From assembly GCA_030789695.1 (NCBI GenBank), contig CM061142.1, forward strand, positions 604,447,659 through 604,511,658: a stretch of DNA of 64,000 bases, written 5' to 3'. Each line of letters opens with the position of its first letter. Position 1 is the stretch's first letter. The position numbers and the translations under genes are program-made. Below are positions 58,263-64,000 of the stretch, in pieces. A model generated the notes under the pieces. The model ran no database searches, was not told where the DNA came from, and saw nothing but the letters and a program-made list of their open reading frames with translations. Source of the stretch: Scilla litardierei. Its lineage: Eukaryota > Streptophyta > Magnoliopsida > Asparagales > Asparagaceae.

Positions 58263-59080
58263 GCATGGCAGGTAAGCAATGTCTGGGTATAGCAAAGTTG
58301 GTATATAGAGTAGTAAGCATAGCAAATGTAGTGTGCAAAGTAATTAGCATGGCAAATGTAGTGTGCAAAGTAATAGCATGGCAAGTGTAGTGTGTAAAAC
58401 AGCAGCAAGGCAAGTGTAGTGTGTAAAGTAGTAGCATGGCAAGTGTAGTGTGTAAAGTAACAAACATGGCATGTGTGGTGTGCAAAGCAGTGGTGTGACA
58501 ATAGTAGTGTGTAAAGTAACAAACATGGCATGTATAGTGTGCAAAACAGTGGCATGGTAATAGTAGTTTGCAAAGTAATAGCATGGTAAGTGTAGTGTGT
58601 AAAGTAACAAACATGGCTTGTGTAGTGTGCAAAGCAGTGGCATGTCAAGAGTAGTGTGTAAAGCAGTAGTATGGCAAGTGTAGTGTGTAAAGCAGTAGCA
58701 TGGCAAGTGTAGTGTGTAAAGCAGTAGCATGGCAAGTGTAGTGTAAAGTAACAAACGTGGCATGTGTAGTGTGCAAAGCAGTGGCATGGCAAGAGTTTTG
58801 TATAAAGTAACAAACATTGCATGTGTAGTGTGCAAAGCAGTGGCATGGCAAGAGTAGTGTGTAAAGTAACAAACCTGGCATATGTAGTGTGCAAAGCAGT
58901 GGCATGGCAAGAGTAGTGTGCAAAGTAATAGCATGGCAAGTGTAGTGTGCAAAGTAACAAACATGGCATGTGTAGTGTGCAAAGCAGTGGCATAGCAAGA
59001 GTAGTGTGTAAAGCTGTAGTATGGCAAGTGTAGTGTGTAAAGCAGTAGTATGGAAAGAGAAGTGTATAAAGTAGTAGCAA
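58263..59080 (+). repeat. 29-bp minisatellite in the X2 LTR
   Basis: About 27 units of the same repeat as at 10,930-11,605, with the same two alternating sub-types. The unit number differs between the two LTRs, so the array has changed since insertion. The 333- and 250-codon minus-strand frames here are repeat artefacts. Confidence 0.85.
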
Positions 59081-61200
59081 TTCTTAATAGTAACAACTGG
59101 AGTAAAAGAGTGTGTCAATCAATCAAGTGTGCCAGTGACAAGCCCAATGTCTGCGGGGTAATTGTCTAGCATTACACCCAAGCCAACGGGAGCTACTCAT
59201 GGCTCTCTACTCATCGACCCGGCCAGGTGTCGGTCAAATTCACCAATAGTGTGCAATCTAGCATTCCAGCATCTACTGCATCGGACTACCCCACCCAAGT
59301 ATTTTACTGGAACACGAGCCAGCCTAATCAATTACACGAGTTCACGAATGCTAAACCGCCATATACTGGAACACGAGCCAGACTAGTAATCATGTGACTC
59401 TACTGGAACACGAGACAGACTAGTCACATATGACCGACGGGAGTAGCCAAAAAAAATACACGAATTCCTGATTTCATGGTGTTCCATCAATATCCATTCA
59501 CTCAAGTGTGTACAAGCAGGTTAAATTATCAGCATGGTAGGCGGTATGATATGAAACAATTCTTGGTTTAACAATTCATTATAACAATGTTTTAAAACAA
59601 GGAAAATGTACACTTGCCTGATAAATGCAGTTTTGGATGTCCACGTGTTCATGATGAAAGGCGTATTATATCTACGTGGTTCGGTTCATAATATTAAATC
59701 AAAGAACAATATTAAGCTTACTTATAATACTGCTTACCTAATATTAGTTTTTGATAATACATCTATATATATACTTACACATATATTTATAGTTTACTGA
59801 AAATATTAAATATTAAGTTGGCTTATGAAATCACATATTGTTTATATATACATCTATACTAACAAATCAAATTGAAAAATAAGTTGTACTTAACATAAGA
59901 CTGATTCTTTATATAACTTAGAATACTATATAATAAGGTTATAACTTAAACTAAAATCATATAACTTAAAATAATTAATTCAAACTAACCACATTATAAT
60001 AATAATAAAACTAACTATTATAATAAACTAACTACATTATAATAATAATAAAAATAACTATTATAATATTAACTTATAACTCTCTCTCTCTCTCTCTCTC
60101 TCGTGTCTTCATCTCACTTCTTTTCTTCTTGATGCAGAGGGGGCTTCAAGGGCTCGGATGGTGTTGCTCGAGGATGGGGACTCTCACGAGCTGGGGCTGA
60201 GCGGGTCGGATCCGTCGGGGGCGGTTGCATTGACCGGCGGTGGAGAGGTTGCCGCGGTGTGGCGGCGGGATCGAACAGGGGGCTATCGGATTTGAGGCTG
60301 AGTTCGAGCAGAGGCGCGTGCGGGAGGTGAGGTTGGAAGCAAAGTGGATGGCTGACGGCGAGGTCGGGTTCAGCGCTGGGGGTTGGTTTGAACTGAGGAG
60401 AGAGGCTGGAGGGTGCGGCGGATTGGAGGATGAAGTCGGGCTCTTTGGTCGAGGGCAATGGCACGGGGTCAAGGTGGGTTGCGGTCTGGGTGGCGAGCTG
60501 AGCGAGCTGCGGAAGGGGGGTCTGTCGGAGATGTGGCCGAAGGAGGTTGGGGTCGGGCTGGAGGTGCAGTGAGCTGGAGAGGCGCCTGGGTGTAGGGAGT
60601 TGTCGGACTGTGGTGAGGTCAGAGAGGGGCTTGGCCCTGTTTTATTGGAGTCCAAAACAGAGGAGATTGGGATGAGGCGGGAGTTTGGGCGTGGGGCGGT
60701 GCTTGCCTGAGAACGAATGGTGGCGAATTGGAGGGTGGGGAAGGGGTGTCACGCTCCGCTTCCCAAAACGACGGAAGCGAAACGTGACTAAGGCCCGCTT
60801 GGACCGGAGCTGTGAAGCTCGGACCCAATAAGCGTCTGTAGGGGTACCATTCAAAAATTTCAGGTTCTTGCATATGTATAATCTGGAACAACAAAAGTAT
60901 AGAAAGAAAAGGATACATTCATTTTATGATAGAGATAATATCCAGCATATGACAAGTCTAATAAAGGGAGCCTAAGCATGGCAACAAACTGCAGAAAAGG
61001 AAACTAATAGTGCAAAGCACCCAACCTAGGCAGAGAGTAAAGTGGTGCTACTCACCCAAACTAAAAAGTAGTAACCTCTGAAAGCCCGCAACGGTGGGGA
61101 ACGTCTAAGTCTAGTCCTCGTCAGGTACGTCCTCCGGGTCGACGTCCTCGGGCTCCACGTACTCCGGTAAATCTGCCTCGTTCACGAACTCCGGCTCAAC

Positions 61201-61244
61201 ACCTGACGTACAGCATCCAAGAGAAAAAGAACTGTACGTCAGGT
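61201..61244 (+). other. LTR hairpin 1, 13-bp stem
   Basis: ACCTGACGTACAG (61,201-61,213) and CTGTACGTCAGGT (61,232-61,244) pair perfectly. The 18-nt loop contains CCAAGAGAAAAAG. Confidence 0.85.
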
Positions 61245-61579
61245 AAAGTCTACAAAGGAGGGTTAGACTTTACTGCAAGTGTAAGGTAATCTAAAAACAA
61301 CATTTTACTGGTTGATTAACATGTTGGGGTTATGACATGGCAGTTATACTATACAGAAAGTAAAACGGTGCAGGAAAAGTAAACGCGACAGACAGTAGCC
61401 GTAGAGTGTGCTACTGGCTACGGGACTAACCAAGACGGGACAAGACAAGATGAGACAAGAAAAAACAAGATAAGACACGTGTGACTCGAAGGGTTCACAA
61501 CTTACGGTTCGAGGGGGATCAGACCCTCTCCCCATGCGCACGCTCAACCCTACCCCACCCAAGTGCACAAGACAAGTCC

Positions 61580-61815
61580 GTACAAGGGATCACTCACTCT
61601 GGTAAGTGGGTGCCCTATTACCCACAGGCTGTATATCCGTACAAGGGATCACTCACTCTAGTAAGTGAGTGCCCTATTACCCGCAGGCTATGTATCCGTA
61701 CAAGGGATCACTCACCCGGGTAAGTGAGTGCCCTATTGTCCGCAAGCTGTGTATTCGTACAAGGAATCACTCACCCTGGTAAGTGAGTGCCATATTGCCC
61801 GCATGCTGTGTATAA
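61580..61815 (+). repeat. Four tandem copies of a 59-bp repeat
   Basis: Units start at 61,580, 61,639, 61,698 and 61,757. Each contains GTACAAGG, TCACTCAC, GTAAGTGAGTG and GCCCTATT. CACTCAC and GTGAGTG within a unit can pair. Differences between units are few. Confidence 0.9.
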
Positions 61816-61911
61816 CAAGACACGACATGACACGTAAGGAAATGTACTTCTAGGGGGTCCGCATGCACGCACACACACACAGGAAAACCCTAAGGAGTCA
61901 GTTGTTGTTGC

Positions 61912-61938
61912 GCTTAGACTTCGTTGTCAAGTCTAAGC
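61912..61938 (+). other. LTR hairpin 2
   Basis: Arms GCTTAGACTT (61,912-61,921) and AAGTCTAAGC (61,929-61,938) pair perfectly around loop CGTTGTC. The stem differs almost throughout from the CTAGCTT stems elsewhere, while the loop is identical. Confidence 0.85.
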
Positions 61939-63016
61939 TGTCAAGGGGGGTCTCGGGCGCTATCATTTCACGTCAGGTTCTCTTTGTTTACGTTTTAACA
62001 GTTCTAAGAGTCTATAGCCTAAACATGGCCGAAAGTACAAGTGAGTACACTTGCCTGCGTGTGGCGAGTGCGTCGTCTGTCCGGAGCGTCCCGTCGAAGC
62101 ATCGCGCCGGTGATAGTCCGTCTGAAACAGGATCACGGCGATGTCAGATCGCGCTTTTTGTCAATCCTATTACGGTTTGTTTCTAAATTTTACAGGACTA
62201 CCCTAACAGTCAAAAAGTCACGTCTTTTGATGTTTTGTTCAGTCTAGATTGACGTCTACCCTATGTGCATAGAAATTTAGTTCGTTCGTCGATTTTTCCT
62301 ACGGTGGACAACGTTTTACAGATGCAGAAATTAACTTTAGTTTACGTTGATGAATTTTAGATTAGGTTTCATGTTTTGCTACGTGTGGGTTCTTACTACA
62401 CATTAGGGGACTAACCTTGTATGACAATCGCACGTGGATCTGACGTCAGGTCTGGAAACGATAGCGGATCGTGTCGCGACTCCATTTTTCGGAACGTCTC
62501 GTCACTGGTCTTTAGTGTTCACATGGTCGAACGGAAAGCATGACTGTCTCTACGTCATAAGATTTCAATATTGAGTTAAGAGGATAACTAATAATGATTA
62601 ACTCTAACACCTATTAGTAAGATTTAACATACTGATTATTTACTTATGTAATTATAACAACTAACCTACATTATAAAACTAATTAAATACTAAGACTAAG
62701 TTCTGTTACACAATTATAAAAATGCACTTAACTTATATAACCTTGGTTATATACACTGATATATGTATATCTCACTACTGATATAATATAATAAAATAAT
62801 CTTTCATGAAAAATACTTATTACAATACTCTGATAGTATTAGCACTAGCAGTGGGCTAACATCCTAACATATAATGAGTTACTGATCATATAAACGAAAC
62901 TTTATAAAATGTACTGTTATATAATAAACTATAATTGTTTTATAAAGCCATCATGAGGTACTGCTCTGTGTGAACTCTTTTAAAGGCATGTGAACTCACT
63001 GTTTATTATATATATA

Positions 63017-63491
63017 CTAGTTACAACCCGAGCCCTCGGGCACGGTTCATTTAAGATTTTCCCTCGCGAAATCTTTCTTCCCAAACATTATTTACACAAT
63101 CAAATTTGTGCAGAACAACAAATTCGGCATAGAACAACAAATTCGACGATGACGCCCTTGAGTCGGAACAACAAATTAGCGTAAAAAAATTTAGCGGGCG
63201 CCTTCGACGCGGGCGGTGGAAGTGCATAAGTGTGTGTGGGTATGGTGTGTGGGTAAAAAGTGAAATGAGAGGGTTTTTTTAGCAAAAGGGGGAAATATGT
63301 GGTATTCTGCGCAAATGTAGTAATTGTGGGTGGTTTGAAAACAAAAGGAAAAAAGTGGTGGTTTTTCCAAACACACATCTCAACCCTTCATTTACCAAGA
63401 TTAAATCCTAGCCATTCTTCTATCAACCTCTTTATACTTCATCACGACATCAGCTTGTCCCAGTCAGCCCTAGAATTCAAAAACCTCTGTG

Positions 63492-63545
<54 letters not shown>
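63017..63545 (-). mobile_element. Small non-autonomous Helitron, reverse strand
   Basis: On the minus strand the 3' end has the hairpin CCCGAG-GG-CTCGGG followed by TTGTAACTAG, with host T next. The interior repeats AATTTGTTGTTC and the GAAGGCGCCCGC words of the Helitron at 35,422. Near the other end the minus strand reads CAGAGGTTTTTGAA, matching AGAGAGGTTTTTGAA at 35,436-35,450. The 5' TC end is hidden in a TA microsatellite (63,499-63,545), so this limit is approximate. Confidence 0.72.
63499..63545. repeat. TA microsatellite
   Basis: About 23 TA repeats at the 5' edge of the reverse Helitron. Confidence 0.95.
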
Positions 63546-63548
<3 letters not shown>

Positions 63549-64000
63549 ACCTATACGTCAACCTATCATAGCAATCACATGCAAGGATTCATGTTCATAT
63601 CTGAAGTTTACTGCTTAAATCATCAACCAACTACGCACAGATAAAATAACGCAACTTACGTGATGGCGAAAATAACTCTCCGTGTGGGTTTCTACGAATG
63701 GCAGTGTCGAGGTCGGGGCTGGCGGAGAGGAAGCGGCAGCCTGAGCGGCGTCGGGCTCTGGAGGAGAGATCCGACGTGAGGGCGGCTCAAGGAGAGGTCG
63801 CAGTTGTGGGGCTGATAGGAAGGGGGTGCTGGCGGAGGCCTGGGTGCGGCGACGACGAGTTCGAAGGAGGCTGAAGCTCGACGGCTTCAGGGGTCATCGG
63901 CGACGACGACGAGTCTAAGGTGTCGTCGGCAACGGCCTACGGTAGCAGCGACAGTTCGCTGTTGATTCTTGCGACCGCTCAGTGCCGGCGTCAAGGTTTT

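Larger units (their letters stand above)
57726..60746 (+). mobile_element. X2 LTR, interrupted at its 3' side
   Basis: The start TATCACGCCCCGCTTCCC has lost the expected TG. It has hairpin 1 with a third stem sequence (58,111-58,153), the 29-bp minisatellite, the GGAACACGAGCCAG phrases (59,288-59,420), AT-rich DNA without the 24-kb insertion seen in X1 (59,740-59,890), a CT run (60,080-60,102) and the GC-rich block. A family-A LTR starts at 60,747; the rest of X2 is beyond the window. Confidence 0.82.
60747..64000 (+). mobile_element. Family-A-related LTR (right end beyond window)
   Basis: It starts TGTCACGCTCCGCTTCCC after AAGGGG in X2 and is related to, but diverged from, 38,385-41,595. 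It has the same order of parts: start motif, ATAAGCGTCTGT, hairpin 1 (61,201), a repeat block (61,580-61,815), hairpin 2 (61,912), the words TATCATTTCA, AT-rich DNA (62,570-62,970), then GC-rich sequence (63,650-64,000). A reverse Helitron is nested at 63,017. No coding sequence seen. Confidence 0.78.

Noticed and set aside
58079..59118. Minus-strand open frames of 333 and 250 codons
   Set aside because: Same minisatellite in the second LTR. The frames overlap each other and do not correspond to a conserved protein.

Overview
This is a transposon-dense, intergenic stretch of a flowering-plant nuclear genome. Supporting evidence is the GT-AG introns with AT-rich bodies, SIRE-type copia and Helitron proteins of plant type, a captured fragment of a plant mitochondrial isocitrate dehydrogenase gene, and long non-autonomous LTR elements. 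I cannot name the species. I see no intact ordinary host gene, no tRNA or rRNA gene and no CRISPR. Nearly every long open frame outside the two transposon coding regions is an artefact of repeats.

The window is a set of elements nested inside one another. The outermost is a non-autonomous LTR element, here called X. Its first LTR (X1) is scattered over 10,930-12,330, 36,641-38,384, 41,596-42,386 and 57,268-57,283. It is followed by a 442-bp interior (57,284-57,725) and a second LTR (X2, 57,726-60,746). X1 has taken several insertions. A reverse-oriented relative, element A, covers 1-10,929; its right LTR itself holds a 2,950-bp solo LTR, family B, at 7,698-10,647. A roughly 24-kb block of DNA-transposon sequence covers 12,331-36,640. 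A 3.2-kb solo LTR lies at 38,385-41,595. Another solo LTR runs from 42,387 to 57,267, and a complete 12.5-kb SIRE-type copia element (43,114-55,620) sits inside it. X2 is cut at 60,747 by a further family-A LTR, which carries a small reverse Helitron (63,017 to about 63,545) and runs off the window.

The 24-kb block starts with a fold-back element (12,331-12,712) and continues with a large decayed Helitron. The Helitron has a putative 5' end and leader exon at 12.7-13.4 kb, then about 10 kb of patchwork AT-rich DNA interrupted by a second family-B LTR (19,218 to about 21,972). After that come a six-fold tandem array of a 195-nt exon (24.07-25.64 kb), the Rep/helicase exons (25,711-29,981) and an unrecognised six-exon 120-codon reading frame (30,139-30,905). 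A second Helitron (31,557-35,421) carries the isocitrate dehydrogenase fragment, and a third (35,422-36,640) is joined to its end.

The most interesting signals are structural. Two hairpins recur in the family-A/X LTRs; their loops are conserved while their stems differ by paired changes. Arrays of palindromes lie upstream of the TATA box in two unrelated LTRs, and a third array lies between pol and the third ORF of the SIRE element. The others are the tandem exon array, the six-exon mini-gene and the patchwork AT-rich region.
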